A stretch of 64,000 nucleotides of DNA, taken from NCBI GenBank assembly GCA_020161135.1, contig JAIUOB010000002.1:868001-932000 (forward strand). Direction: 5' to 3'. Position numbers and translations under genes: made by a program. Positions 34,426 through 43,641 of this stretch are shown here, piece after piece. Position 1 is the stretch's first letter, and each line of letters opens with the position of its first letter. Under the pieces are notes generated by a model. It was given only the letters and a program-made list of their open reading frames with translations, ran no database searches and was not told where the DNA came from. This DNA comes from Gemmatimonadota bacterium (GTDB lineage: Bacteria; Gemmatimonadota; Gemmatimonadetes; Gemmatimonadales; Gemmatimonadaceae).

Positions 34426-35142
34426 ATGTCGCGCCACCCCCATGCCGCCGCGGCGCGGCGTCTCCATTTCACGCTCCTCGAATCGGCGCGCACCGCCGAC
34501 GTGTCCGGTGCGTCACGCCGCTTCGCCGTCGGCGCGCTCGTCATGAGCGTGCCGCTCGTCACGGCGGTGATGGCTGCGCGCGTCGACGCCCGCGACGCCG
34601 CCACCCGCGAGCGTCCCCGCTTCCTGCAGCCACTCATCACGCGCCCGTCGGCGCGCGCGCCACGCACCGACGTGGTGCACGACCTCGTGCTCGGTGAGGC
34701 CCCCCCGCGACCGTCGGTGGCTGCGCACGACGCGACGCCTCGGGCTGAGGTCTTGCGTCCCGACCGTGGGCGCCCCGCGCCCGACAGTGCGCACACCACG
34801 GTGGTCGCGGCCGCCGAGGACAGCCCTCCGGTGCTCGCCTTCTCCGATATCGAGGTGGACACGGCAGCCGTGGCCGATCCCGCGAGCGGTGGCCCCGAGT
34901 ATCCGCCGGCGCTGCTGGCGCGCGGAGTCGAAGGAGCGGTGCTGGCCACGTTCGTCGTCGACGCCGCCGGCCGCGTCGATGAACGCACCTTCCTCGCGAT
35001 CGAGTCGAGTGACTCGCTCTTCACGCGCGCGGTCCGTGAGGCGCTGCCCCGCATGAAGTTCACACCCGCCAAGCGCGGTGCGACCCCGGTGGCCCAACAG
35101 GTCGAGCAGCGTTTCGCCTTTCGCGTCCGGCGCGCCTCATGA
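34426..35142 (+). CDS. Energy-transducer TonB-like protein
   Basis: Predicted 238-residue protein with one N-terminal membrane helix (residues about 32-52, FAVGALVMSVPLVTAVMAARV), a disordered Pro/Arg/Ala-rich linker and a C-terminal TonB domain: EYPPALLARGVEGAVLATFV, DAAGRVDERTFLAIESSDSL and ALPRMKFTPAKRGATPVAQQ. This is the classic TonB-C fold that contacts outer-membrane receptors. ATG 34426 is used because the helix follows. Its stop overlaps the start of a Ser/Thr kinase gene (ATGA), and no ExbB/ExbD is nearby, so it may serve a sensor or coupling function rather than classical transport. Confidence 0.82.
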   Translation: MSRHPHAAAARRLHFTLLESARTADVSGASRRFAVGALVMSVPLVTAVMAARVDARDAATRERPRFLQPLITRPSARAPRTDVVHDLVLGEAPPRPSVAAHDATPRAEVLRPDRGRPAPDSAHTTVVAAAEDSPPVLAFSDIEVDTAAVADPASGGPEYPPALLARGVEGAVLATFVVDAAGRVDERTFLAIESSDSLFTRAVREALPRMKFTPAKRGATPVAQQVEQRFAFRVRRAS

Positions 35143-38100
35143 CGGAACGGATGATCACAGCGGACGATGACATCCTGTCCCGCCTGAAAGTCGCCCTCGA
35201 GGGGCGCTACGTCGTCGAGCGCCTGCTGGGCGAGGGCGGCATGGGACGCGTGTATCTCGGCCTCGACGAGGCGCTGCAGCGCCGCGTCGCCATCAAGGTC
35301 ATTCGCCACGACCACGCCAGCCGCCCGGCGGCGCGCGAGCGGTTCCTGCAGGAGGCGCGCGTCGTCGCGGCGCTGCGCCACCCGGCCATCGTCACCGTCT
35401 TTGCCGCCGGCGAACACGACGGGCTCCTCTGGTTCGCGATGGAGTTCGTCGAGGGCGAATCGCTGCGCGACCTGCTCACGCGCGAAGGGCGCCTCCCCGC
35501 CGATCGGGTGCACGCCATGCTCGCCGAGCTCGCGGGCGCACTCGACGCGGCGCATCGGCGCGGCGTCGTGCACCGGGACGTGAAGCCGGAGAACATTCTC
35601 GTCGAGCACGACAGCGGCCGCGTGCGCCTCGCCGACTTCGGTGTCGCGCGCGCCCTCGAGGCCGACGCGCAGCACACCGGCACGGGTATCATCCTGGGGT
35701 CGCCGCGGTACATGAGCCCCGAGCAGGTGTCGGGCGATGCCTCCATCGACGGACGCGCCGACCTCTACGCGCTCGCGCTCGTCGGACACGAGATGCTCGC
35801 CGGACGTCCGGTGGTGCAGGCGACGCATCCGTCGGCCATGCTCGTCGAGCAGCTCACCACGCCCGCACCGCCAGTGCGCTCCGTGGTACCCGACGTGCCC
35901 GCTGAGCTTGCGGACGCCATCGACGGCGCACTCGCGAAGCACGCCGATGGGCGCTGGGGCGATGCGCGGGCGATGCTGCAGGCGATGGGTGTCACACCCG
36001 CGGGCAATTCCACGGGTGGCGGTGGCACCGGCGGGTCCGGCGCGCTGCGCCTGCGCAGTGCACGCCGCACACGACAGCGCACGTGGCTGGCGGTCGCCGC
36101 CGTGGTGCTGGCGGCCGCCGGCGTCGGTGCGGGGCTGTGGTGGCGCGCGCGCGAGGCCGCGACGTCGCGCGGGCTCGTCGTGCTCCCGTTCGACGTGCCG
36201 TCGAGCCTGACCGACCAGACGTGGCTGCGCGAGGGCGCCGTCAACATGCTCACGCTCGACCTTGCGCAGTGGCGCGACGTCGATGTCGTCGACTACGAGC
36301 GCACCCTCGACCTCGTGCGCGAGGTGGAGTCGGGCGAGGGGCGCATCACCCTGTCGCAGGCCACCGCCGTCGCGCGCCGCGCCGACGCCGCCGGCTTCAT
36401 CATGGGGCAGGTCACGCCGGGACGGGATTCGTTGCTCGTCGTCGCGCGCCGCTACGATCGCCGCGGCGCACTGCGGCGCACCGTGCAGCTCTCCATGGCG
36501 CGCACGGCCGATCCGCGCGCCACGTTCGACCAGCTCGCGGTGCGCCTCCTCGACCTGCCCCCCTCCGGTTCCCTCATCGCGCTCACGAGTGCGACGACGT
36601 CATCGCTGCAGGCCTATCGGGATTACCTCGAGGGCCTGCAGGCGCTCAATCGGTGGCAACTCACGCGGGCCGACTCCCTGTTCACCGAAGCCGTGCGGCG
36701 CGACTCCACCTTTGCGCTGGCGTGGTACAAGCGTGGCATCGCGCGAGGCTGGAACGGCTTCGGCGACACCACACCGTCCAGCGCCGAGATCGCGCTGCGT
36801 CACGCGGCGCGGCTTCCGGAGCGTGAACGCCACTACGTCGCGGGGCATCGCTGGCTGTGGTCGGCACTCGATGAGGTGGTGCCCGACACGACCCGGTTGC
36901 GCTTCTACCTGAACGCCATCCGCGAGTACCGCGGCGGCGTGGCGCGCGAAGGCGCCCCGGCCGAGGCGTGGTACGGCCTGGCGGACGCCCTGTGGCACTT
37001 CGCACAGTTCCGGCAGGACACCTCCGCGTACGGCACGCTCATCGCCGAAGCGCAGGCCGGCTTCGAACGCGCCCTCGAAGTCGATCCGACGATGCACCTC
37101 GCCTACTCGCACCTGGTCGAGCTGCACCGCCAACTCGGCGCCGACGTGGCACGCTGGATCGTGCGCGGCACCACGGTCGTCCCCGAGTCGACGTGGACCG
37201 ACTCCACTGGACGGCGTGCGGCACGCGCCGCCAGCCGGCAACGCATGCTCGAGGTGGCGCAGCGCTGGACCGTCGCCGATCCGGACGCGCCGCGCTCGTG
37301 GCAGGCGATGGGTGACGCGCTCGCGCTCATCGGACGCCCGGATTCTGCTGCCCGACTCGCGCGCGCGGTGGACGCGCGCCTGGGCGCCGACGCCGATGGG
37401 CTCGGCCTGCGCGCGGCCTATTGGGACTACATCGCCGCGTCGCCCGATCTCGCACGCCACCTGCGTGCGACGCTCGGCAGTGGGCCGCTGCGGTGGTGGC
37501 AGGGATCGCGCGCGAACGCGCAGGGGTTGCTCGCCTTCGCCACGGGACTCGCGGCGGGCGGCGGAGACGGTGCGCTCGTCGATGACATCATCGCCGTGTG
37601 GGCGCGACAGAATGCGATCGACGCCGCCGACCCGGCCGTCATGCGGTCGGGCAATCTGCAGCACCCGTCGCTCTCCGAGCGTCACGCCTGGCGCACGCTC
37701 CTCGAACCGTGGTGGACCACGATCCTGCGCGGCGCCCTCGGGGAACCCGTCACCGCGGCCACGCGCGCCGAGCTCGCGCGCGTCACGCGCGCCGCCGCCA
37801 CGCGCTTTCGCGCCAACGTCTTCGATCGCTCGTGGCTCCTCGGCAGCGCGTATGCCGCGTTCATGCTCACCGGCGACACCGTGCACGCCGCGTTCGTGCG
37901 ACAGCTCGATGCGACGGGCCCCTACCCCGAGCTCGACGCGGCCCTGCATCTGGCGCGCGGCGACACGGCCCGGGCACGCGAGGTGCGACGCACCTTTGCC
38001 ACCGTGGCGCGCGTGCGCGGCAGCAACCTCGGCCTCGCGGGCTTGCGCTCACAGCAGCGTGTGCACGTGTTGCTGGCGCTCGGCGACAGCACGGAAGCGC

Positions 38101-38336
38101 TCGCGCAGCACCTGGCCATCGAGCCCGCACGCTTCAACATCAACGCGCTCGAGCCTGGCCTCGCGTGGTACGTCCGCTCGCTCGCACTGCGCGCCACGCT
38201 GGCCGAACGACTCGGGCAGCGCGACGTCGCCATCGCCGCGTGGCGTGAACTGCTGCAACGCTGGACTGTCGACGACCCGCGCACGGCCGCCGTGCGCGCC
38301 GAAGCGCGCGCTGCACTCACGCGGCTCAGAGGATAG
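35139..38336 (+). CDS. Ser/Thr protein kinase with TM helix and large TPR-like extracytoplasmic region
   Basis: Predicted 1065-residue Hanks kinase. The catalytic domain lies at about residues 24-285: GEGGMGRVYL, Lys53 in AIKVI, HRDVKPEN at 145-152, DFG at 166-168 and SPEQ. A membrane helix follows near 312-335. The C-terminal 720 residues start with a TolB-like/CsgG-like segment (GLVVLPFDVPSSLTDQTWLR), then helical repeats of TPR type (LQAYRDYLEGLQALNRWQLT, FERALEVDPTMHLAYSHLVEL). The architecture is common in acidobacterial and gemmatimonad kinases. Catalytic residues are intact. The ATGA overlap with the TonB-like gene implies a coupled product. Confidence 0.92.
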   Translation: MTERMITADDDILSRLKVALEGRYVVERLLGEGGMGRVYLGLDEALQRRVAIKVIRHDHASRPAARERFLQEARVVAALRHPAIVTVFAAGEHDGLLWFAMEFVEGESLRDLLTREGRLPADRVHAMLAELAGALDAAHRRGVVHRDVKPENILVEHDSGRVRLADFGVARALEADAQHTGTGIILGSPRYMSPEQVSGDASIDGRADLYALALVGHEMLAGRPVVQATHPSAMLVEQLTTPAPPVRSVVPDVPAELADAIDGALAKHADGRWGDARAMLQAMGVTPAGNSTGGGGTGGSGALRLRSARRTRQRTWLAVAAVVLAAAGVGAGLWWRAREAATSRGLVVLPFDVPSSLTDQTWLREGAVNMLTLDLAQWRDVDVVDYERTLDLVREVESGEGRITLSQATAVARRADAAGFIMGQVTPGRDSLLVVARRYDRRGALRRTVQLSMARTADPRATFDQLAVRLLDLPPSGSLIALTSATTSSLQAYRDYLEGLQALNRWQLTRADSLFTEAVRRDSTFALAWYKRGIARGWNGFGDTTPSSAEIALRHAARLPERERHYVAGHRWLWSALDEVVPDTTRLRFYLNAIREYRGGVAREGAPAEAWYGLADALWHFAQFRQDTSAYGTLIAEAQAGFERALEVDPTMHLAYSHLVELHRQLGADVARWIVRGTTVVPESTWTDSTGRRAARAASRQRMLEVAQRWTVADPDAPRSWQAMGDALALIGRPDSAARLARAVDARLGADADGLGLRAAYWDYIAASPDLARHLRATLGSGPLRWWQGSRANAQGLLAFATGLAAGGGDGALVDDIIAVWARQNAIDAADPAVMRSGNLQHPSLSERHAWRTLLEPWWTTILRGALGEPVTAATRAELARVTRAAATRFRANVFDRSWLLGSAYAAFMLTGDTVHAAFVRQLDATGPYPELDAALHLARGDTARAREVRRTFATVARVRGSNLGLAGLRSQQRVHVLLALGDSTEALAQHLAIEPARFNINALEPGLAWYVRSLALRATLAERLGQRDVAIAAWRELLQRWTVDDPRTAAVRAEARAALTRLRG

Positions 38337-38361
38337 ACGACGCGGGCGCGGGGGGACGACC

Positions 38362-38446
38362 GGGGTCAGAGTCGTGCTCTGACCCCGACTCTGACCCCGA
38401 CTCTGACCCCGACTCTGACCCCAACTCTGACCCCGACTCTGACCCC
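38362..38446. repeat. GACTCTGACCCC tandem array with terminal hairpin, copy 1
   Basis: The array opens with a 10-bp hairpin, GGGGTCAGAG (38362-38371), loop TCGTG, CTCTGACCCC (38377-38386). Five 12-nt units follow from 38387 to 38446, four reading GACTCTGACCCC and one AACTCTGACCCC. It lies in the 134-nt gap between the convergent kinase and transporter genes. The same unit and hairpin recur at 56856-56928. In other bacteria such GGGGTCAGAG hairpins accompany REP-type transposases (established association), none of which is seen here. Confidence 0.85.
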
Positions 38447-38470
38447 ACGCCTCAGCCCACGATACCGGCG

Positions 38471-39412
38471 TCAGCGCGCGGCGCGCGCGCCGGTCGCCAA
38501 CCAGATCCCGCCAAGCACGGCGGCCAGTGCCAGCAGCAACCGCACCGTGAGCGGTTCGCCCAGCAGCACCACACCCAGTGCGATGGCGGTGATCGGGTTG
38601 AGGGCCAGGAACACCGCAACGCGCGACGGCGTGGAGCGGCGCAGCGCAAACCCCCACAGCCCAAAGCCCAGCGCGCCGCCGAGTGTGCCCAGGAAGACCA
38701 CCGCGCTCCAGCCGGCAACCGACAGCGTGCGCGTGTGCGCGCCGAGCCCCTGCCACAACGCGAGTGGGGCCAGCGCCACGGTACCGGCGAGCATCGCGTG
38801 CGTGGTGAGCACCGCCGACGGGTAGCGCAGCAGGAGGGGGCGTGACAGCACGTTGTACGTGGCACCGCACAGCACCGTCGTGAACACTTCGGCATAGCCG
38901 ATCCACATGTCCGTGCCGGCCGTACCCGTGCGCAGCGGTGGCAGCGCCAACACGATGCCGGCGAGCGCGAGCAGTTGCCCCGTCACCAGCCGCGTCGACA
39001 GCCGCTCCGTGCCACGCACGGCAGACAGCGCGAGCGTCCCGAGCGGATTCGTGGCCACCACGAGCGCCACCGTGGCGGCGGGCAGGTGCGTGAGCGATGC
39101 GCTGAAGCTCCACGGAAACACCGCGAAGAAGAGCACACCGAGCGCGGCCATCTGCCTCCGCTCGCGTGCCGGCATCGGCGGAAACGCGGCGCGGCGCAGC
39201 AGCGCGACCATGCACACGCTCGCGATCGCGTAGCGCAGGAACGCGAGCACCACGGGCGTCGTCTGCGGCACCACGTACCGCGTGACCACCACGGACGCGC
39301 CGAAGCAGATGCAGGCGACGGTGGCGGCGAGCGCGGCACCGCCAGCGGGAGCGCCGCCCGCAGAGGTGTCGCCCGTCGCGTTGCCGAGTCGGACGATCGG
39401 AGTGTCCGTCAT
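38471..39412 (-). CDS. EamA/DMT-family permease
   Basis: Predicted 313-residue inner-membrane transporter with about ten hydrophobic helices arranged as two EamA repeats (first about residues 28-155, second about 168-305). Signature stretches include FGASVVVTRYVVPQTTP, ATVALVVATNPLGTLAL and the second-half equivalent RVAVFLALNPITAIALGVVLLGE, here quoted in part. Family members export metabolites or amino acids; substrate unknown. ATG 39412 overlaps the TGA of the metallophosphoesterase gene (ATGA), so the two are translationally coupled. Confidence 0.87.
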   Translation of the reverse strand: MTDTPIVRLGNATGDTSAGGAPAGGAALAATVACICFGASVVVTRYVVPQTTPVVLAFLRYAIASVCMVALLRRAAFPPMPARERRQMAALGVLFFAVFPWSFSASLTHLPAATVALVVATNPLGTLALSAVRGTERLSTRLVTGQLLALAGIVLALPPLRTGTAGTDMWIGYAEVFTTVLCGATYNVLSRPLLLRYPSAVLTTHAMLAGTVALAPLALWQGLGAHTRTLSVAGWSAVVFLGTLGGALGFGLWGFALRRSTPSRVAVFLALNPITAIALGVVLLGEPLTVRLLLALAAVLGGIWLATGARAAR

Positions 39413-40587
39413 GCCGTCCCCGCACGGACGAACTGCGGGTGGGCCCCACCGCGGCGCAGCGTGATCACGGTGACTTCCGGCAACGCCCCGATGCGCAACG
39501 GGAGGCCCCAGGAGTTGGTGCCGGGGTTGATGTAGAGCAGCGCGTCGCCGTCGCGATGGCTGCCCATGGCGTGCGTGAGGAACGGCGATGCGAGGCTCCA
39601 GCCAAGCTGCGGAATGGCGAACTGGCCGTAGTGCGTGTGGCCGCTCAGCGTGAGGGGCACGCCGCGCTGCGCGAGGGCGGGCCACAGCGCCGGGTTGTGC
39701 GCGAGCACGATGTGAAACGCACCGGCCGGCACACGCGCGAGCGTCCGCATGGGGTCTGGTGCGGAATGGCCCGTGGCCGCGCCAGGCTGCCCTTTCGCCG
39801 CCGGGTCGCCGGTGCCCGCCACCCAGAAGGTCGTGTCACCCCGCGTGCGTGGCACGGCGTCGTTCACCAGCACCTCGAGCCCCATCGCCGACAGGCCGTC
39901 ACGCACCGCCGGCCATCCCGCATACACATCGTGGTTGCCGGGAATGGCAAACACGCCGAGTGGCGCGCGCAGCGCGCGAAACGCATCGGCGAAGTGCATG
40001 ACATCCGGTGCGTGATCGTCCACCTGGTCGCCGGTGATCGCGATGAGGTCGGGCGCGGCCGCGTGCGTCGCCTCGACGATGCGCGCGAGGAAACCGCGCG
40101 AGGTGTGCGGCCCCACGTGCAGGTCGGAGAGTTGCACGACACGCAGCCCGTCGAGCGCGTCGGGCAGCGCGGGATGTTCGGCCACGAAGTGTCGCGTGAC
40201 GAGCTGCCGCGACCCCACGTACCCCACGAGGGCGATGAGCACGAGCAGCGCGCCCGCCAGCGCGAGCGTCCAGCGCCCCGCCACCAGCGGCGCGGCGACG
40301 AAGAGTCCCGCGAGCATCCCCAGGGCCGACGCGATGGCGAGCAGCGGCAGTGCGAGCTGCACGTACCAGAACGGGCGCAGGACGAACAGTCGCGTCGCGG
40401 CCGACGGCGTACGGCGTTGCACGAAGCCGCGCAGCAGCACCGCGAGCGGCGCCGCACCCAGCACGGCCAGTGCGGCGATCGTGAGCCACCCGCCACGCAC
40501 GACCGGCGCGATCGGGAGTCCGATGAGCAGCCAGCAGGTGAGCGTCCAGAGCGCGAAGATGCGGGCGATGCGACCGGGTGAGGGCAT
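39409..40587 (-). CDS. Membrane-anchored metallophosphoesterase
   Basis: Predicted 392-residue protein. Four hydrophobic helices occupy residues 10-125. The calcineurin-like domain follows with all metal motifs: LSDLHVG (DxH), ITGDQVDD (GD), IPGNHDVY (GNHD) and LSGHTHYGQ (GHxH). This arrangement resembles YkuE/YaeI-type phosphoesterases acting on lipids or nucleotides near the membrane; the substrate is not determined. Start ATG 40587 precedes the first helix. It forms a two-gene unit with the downstream EamA permease. Confidence 0.88.
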   Translation of the reverse strand: MPSPGRIARIFALWTLTCWLLIGLPIAPVVRGGWLTIAALAVLGAAPLAVLLRGFVQRRTPSAATRLFVLRPFWYVQLALPLLAIASALGMLAGLFVAAPLVAGRWTLALAGALLVLIALVGYVGSRQLVTRHFVAEHPALPDALDGLRVVQLSDLHVGPHTSRGFLARIVEATHAAAPDLIAITGDQVDDHAPDVMHFADAFRALRAPLGVFAIPGNHDVYAGWPAVRDGLSAMGLEVLVNDAVPRTRGDTTFWVAGTGDPAAKGQPGAATGHSAPDPMRTLARVPAGAFHIVLAHNPALWPALAQRGVPLTLSGHTHYGQFAIPQLGWSLASPFLTHAMGSHRDGDALLYINPGTNSWGLPLRIGALPEVTVITLRRGGAHPQFVRAGTA

Positions 40588-40677
40588 CCGGGAGGATCGG
40601 GGTGTGAGGAGTGCGGAGCGCCTGCCTGCCGCGCGACTGCATCTGCCGCCGCAGGATAGCGCATCGGCGCGTCGGAA

Positions 40678-40697
40678 CGGGGTGCGTTCTCACCCCG
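40678..40697 (-). terminator. Possible terminator of the DUF58 operon
   Basis: CGGGGTG, loop CGTTCT, CACCCCG forms a 7-bp stem 6 nt beyond the stop of the last operon gene on the minus strand. It has no T-run, so it is only a weak candidate. Nothing else is seen in the 116-nt gap. Confidence 0.35.
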
Positions 40698-40703
40698 ACC
40701 GGT

Positions 40704-41270
40704 TCACGCCGCGTCCGCCCCCGCTGTTCGCACCCCGCGCCCCAGCGCCAGCGCCACCACGGCAAGCAAGCCCGCGGCGACGATTGGGAGCCCGGGCCAC
40801 GCGCCGCGCTCACCCCGGAATGCGAGGAGCGCCCCTACCGCGACAGCCTGCGAGACCATCTGCACCATCGCAAAGCGCCAGAGCGGCCCAACGAGCGCAC
40901 GCACCTCGAGCCGCCCGCGCCACGGCAGCAGGCGCGTGAGGCTGGCGAGCACGTGCAGCAGGTGTACGCCGGCCAGCAAGAGGTAGAAGGTCGGGTCGGT
41001 GGCCGACGGCGTGCGCCGCAGTTGGCTGGCCGCGAGCGCCAGCAACAGCCACCACGGGGAGATCCGGCCGGGTGCGAACGCGCCAGCCAGGAGGAGTGCC
41101 AACCCGACCGCGCGCCAGAGCGGACCCTCGAGCACCAGCACGCACAACACCGCGGCGATGATGACGTGCGCCACGTGCAGTGTGGCGACGGGCACCGACC
41201 GGCCCATCGACGGCGTGGTCGCGTCCGTGCAGGTGATCGGCGCCGCGGTCGGCCTGCCGACACTCGTCAT
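40704..41270 (-). CDS. Membrane protein at the end of the DUF58/MoxR operon
   Basis: Predicted 188-residue inner-membrane protein with about five or six hydrophobic helices (VAHVIIAAVLCVLVLEG, AVGLALLLAGAFAPG, FYLLLAGVHLLHVLASL, MVQMVSQAVAVGALLAF, LPIVAAGLLAVVALALG). No family is recognised. ATG 41270 overlaps the TGA of the DUF58 gene (ATGA), tying it to the MoxR operon. A structural role in the same membrane complex is plausible but unproven. Confidence 0.7.
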   Translation of the reverse strand: MTSVGRPTAAPITCTDATTPSMGRSVPVATLHVAHVIIAAVLCVLVLEGPLWRAVGLALLLAGAFAPGRISPWWLLLALAASQLRRTPSATDPTFYLLLAGVHLLHVLASLTRLLPWRGRLEVRALVGPLWRFAMVQMVSQAVAVGALLAFRGERGAWPGLPIVAAGLLAVVALALGRGVRTAGADAA

Positions 41271-42622
41271 GCGCGACGCACCGACGACACGGTCCTGCGC
41301 GCGCCTCCCCGGGCCAACGTGCGGAGCGCCACGACGCGCGAAGGCTGCGCCGCATCCTCCTGCCAGCGCAGCAACTCCACGCCGTGGTCCCGCAGCATCG
41401 CGACGCGGCGCTGTCGCTCCGCCATCAGGAGACGATGCGCCAGGCGTGTGTGCGCGGCACTGCCGTCGAGCTGCGGCGCGGGCAACACGTCGACCACGAT
41501 CAGCCGATGACCGGCAGCTCGCCACACCGTCGCGATCCACGTCACGTCGTCGTCGAGGAGGGGCGACAGCAGGTACACGATGGCACCGACCGGCACGATG
41601 GGCGCACGTCGGCGGCTTGGTCGCACACCCACTGGCCCGCTCACCGCGATGCGACGTCGCAAGCGATCAAGGTGCCGCTTCCCGCTCCCGGCCACGACCA
41701 TCCCCTCATGGGCTGCGAGGTCGATGAGGCTCACCCGATCTCCCGCACCAATCGCCGCCGCCGCCAGCGACGTTGCGGCCTCGCGCGTGAGATCCATGGT
41801 CGTGAGCCCCGATGCGCCGCCGGGTGCGCCCGACCAACTGGCGACACGTTCCCCCACATCATCACGGCTGTCGAGCACCAGGACCACCGTGGCGTCCGAG
41901 GTCGCATCGGTACGACGCACGTAGAGGTCACCGAGTCCACGCGACCGTCGCGCCGTGGCCTTCCAGTCAATGCGACGCAACCGATCACCCGGGGCATAGG
42001 CGTGGAGGTCGCGAAACTCCCCGCCGTCGCCGGGGCGTACCGACGCGTGCGCACCGGCCATGCCGGTGAGGCGGTGGGGCAACGGAATCGAACCGAGCAG
42101 GGAGAGCTCGGGGTCGACGACGCGCTCCGCTGCCACCGTCGGCGTCGCCGCGGTCATCCACGCGCCGTCGCCGCCGACAAGACGCATACCCACCGCGACC
42201 ACGCGCTGTCTCCCGGAATGCACCACCGGCACCGCACCCATCACCGTCACGAGCGCACGCGGTGCAAGCAGCAGGTCGTGCACGCGCGCGCCCGGTGTCG
42301 TGAGGCGCAGATGCACGAGCGTCGTCGTGACCGGGGCCTCGATGGCCACCCGATAGCGAAACACGCTGGGGCGAGCTGGATCGTCGTGCCGCGTGAGGTC
42401 GATGCGAACGCGGCTCGCGCCATCCGCGCCCGGTGCACCGTCGCGTGCGAGCGCCGCCGACGCCAGCAACGGCAGCGCGAGCAGCACGACATCCACGCGG
42501 CTCGTGAGCACACCGAGTGTGGCGAGCACCAGACCCAGCGCCATCGCCAGCTCGATGCCGCCCGTACGGCGCCACCGCGGCCGATACGTCGCGTCGATCG
42601 CAGCGGGTGCGTCGACGTACAT
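41267..42622 (-). CDS. DUF58 domain protein
   Basis: Predicted 451-residue protein with a membrane hairpin near residues 24-60 and a C-terminal DUF58 domain marked by FRDLHAYAPGDRLRRIDWKA near residue 210, RRSRGLGDLYVRR and VVLVLDSRDDVGE, which resembles a von Willebrand A fold. DUF58 proteins are consistently encoded beside MoxR ATPases and are thought to be their chaperone targets or partners. ATG 42622 has GAGGG upstream; a GTG at 42637 would instead overlap the MoxR stop (GTGA) and add five residues. Confidence 0.88.
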   Translation of the reverse strand: MYVDAPAAIDATYRPRWRRTGGIELAMALGLVLATLGVLTSRVDVVLLALPLLASAALARDGAPGADGASRVRIDLTRHDDPARPSVFRYRVAIEAPVTTTLVHLRLTTPGARVHDLLLAPRALVTVMGAVPVVHSGRQRVVAVGMRLVGGDGAWMTAATPTVAAERVVDPELSLLGSIPLPHRLTGMAGAHASVRPGDGGEFRDLHAYAPGDRLRRIDWKATARRSRGLGDLYVRRTDATSDATVVLVLDSRDDVGERVASWSGAPGGASGLTTMDLTREAATSLAAAAIGAGDRVSLIDLAAHEGMVVAGSGKRHLDRLRRRIAVSGPVGVRPSRRRAPIVPVGAIVYLLSPLLDDDVTWIATVWRAAGHRLIVVDVLPAPQLDGSAAHTRLAHRLLMAERQRRVAMLRDHGVELLRWQEDAAQPSRVVALRTLARGGARRTVSSVRRA

Positions 42623-42633
42623 CGAGCCCTCGC

Positions 42634-43641
42634 TCACGCGCGCGACACACCGGCCACGAGCGGGCCGGGTACACGCTCGACGATCTCGGCCACCACGTCG
42701 GCGGCCTGCGTGCCCGCGGCCCAGGCCTGTGTCGTGAGCGACACGCGATGGGCCAGCACAGCCACCGCCACGCGCTTCACATCCTCCGGCAGCACGAAGT
42801 CCCGGCCCGCGATGACCGCGAGCGACCGGGCCATGAGCAGCAGCGCCTGCGAGCCACGCGGCGACGCACCCACCGCGATGGCCGCGTGAGCCCGCGTCGC
42901 CTCCGCGAGGTCGACGCAATACCGCACGATGTCCGTGTCGACCGTGACGGTCTCCACACCCGCCTGCATGCGCGCGAGCGTCTCGCCGTCGACGACACGC
43001 GCGACCTCCGCCCGCTCCCGCCGACGCGCCACGCGGTTGAGCAACACCCGCTGCTCACCCTCACGCCCGGGATAGCCGACCGCGAGCCGCACCATGAAAC
43101 GGTCGAGCTGCGCCTCGGGCAGCGCGTAGGTGCCCTCGTACTCGATCGGATTCGCGGTCGCAATGACGTGAAACGGACGCGGCAGCGGAAAGCTCTGCCC
43201 CTCTACGGTCACCTGGCCTTCCGCCATCGCCTCGAGCAACGCGGACTGCGTCTTCGGCGCCGTGCGGTTGATCTCGTCGGCCAGAAACAGCCCGGTGAAC
43301 ACCGGACCCGCGCGAAACTCGAACGACATGGTCGCCGGCGCATAGATGAACGACCCGGTGATGTCGGCGGGAAGAAGATCCGGTGTGCACTGCAGGCGAC
43401 GGAAGTCGAGACCGATCGCCGTCGCGATGCTGCGTGCCGCGAGCGTCTTGCCGAGTCCCGGTACATCCTCGAAGAGCGTGTGTCCGCCGGCGAGTATGGC
43501 GGCGAGCGCGAGCTCGATGGCCTGATCCATGCCCACCACCGCCGTGGCCACCTCGGCGCGGATGCGCGCCACGAGCTCCGTGATCTCGGGGATGGTCAGC
43601 GGCGTGACGATGGTGTCCGATGTCTCGGCAATGGCGGTCAT
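42634..43641 (-). CDS. MoxR family AAA+ ATPase
   Basis: Predicted 335-residue cytoplasmic AAA+ ATPase of the MoxR class. Walker A is GLGKT at 62-66 within EDVPGLGKTLAARSIA, Walker B is GLFLADEINRTAPKTQ near 120, sensor 1 lies in HVIATANPIEYEGTYALPEA, and sensor 2 is in ASPRGSQALL. MoxR ATPases help mature or insert metal cofactors and envelope complexes. Start ATG 43641 overlaps the stop of the upstream membrane protein gene. It is the centre of a five-gene unit with DUF4129 and DUF58 proteins. Confidence 0.93.
   Translation of the reverse strand: MTAIAETSDTIVTPLTIPEITELVARIRAEVATAVVGMDQAIELALAAILAGGHTLFEDVPGLGKTLAARSIATAIGLDFRRLQCTPDLLPADITGSFIYAPATMSFEFRAGPVFTGLFLADEINRTAPKTQSALLEAMAEGQVTVEGQSFPLPRPFHVIATANPIEYEGTYALPEAQLDRFMVRLAVGYPGREGEQRVLLNRVARRRERAEVARVVDGETLARMQAGVETVTVDTDIVRYCVDLAEATRAHAAIAVGASPRGSQALLLMARSLAVIAGRDFVLPEDVKRVAVAVLAHRVSLTTQAWAAGTQAADVVAEIVERVPGPLVAGVSRA

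Noticed and set aside
38362..38446. CRISPR or VNTR within a gene
   Set aside because: The 12-nt units are contiguous with no spacers and lie outside coding sequence.
38049..39449. A frame encoding GQSRGQSWGQS-type repeats
   Set aside because: It is made by reading through the GACTCTGACCCC array and the antisense of the permease gene.
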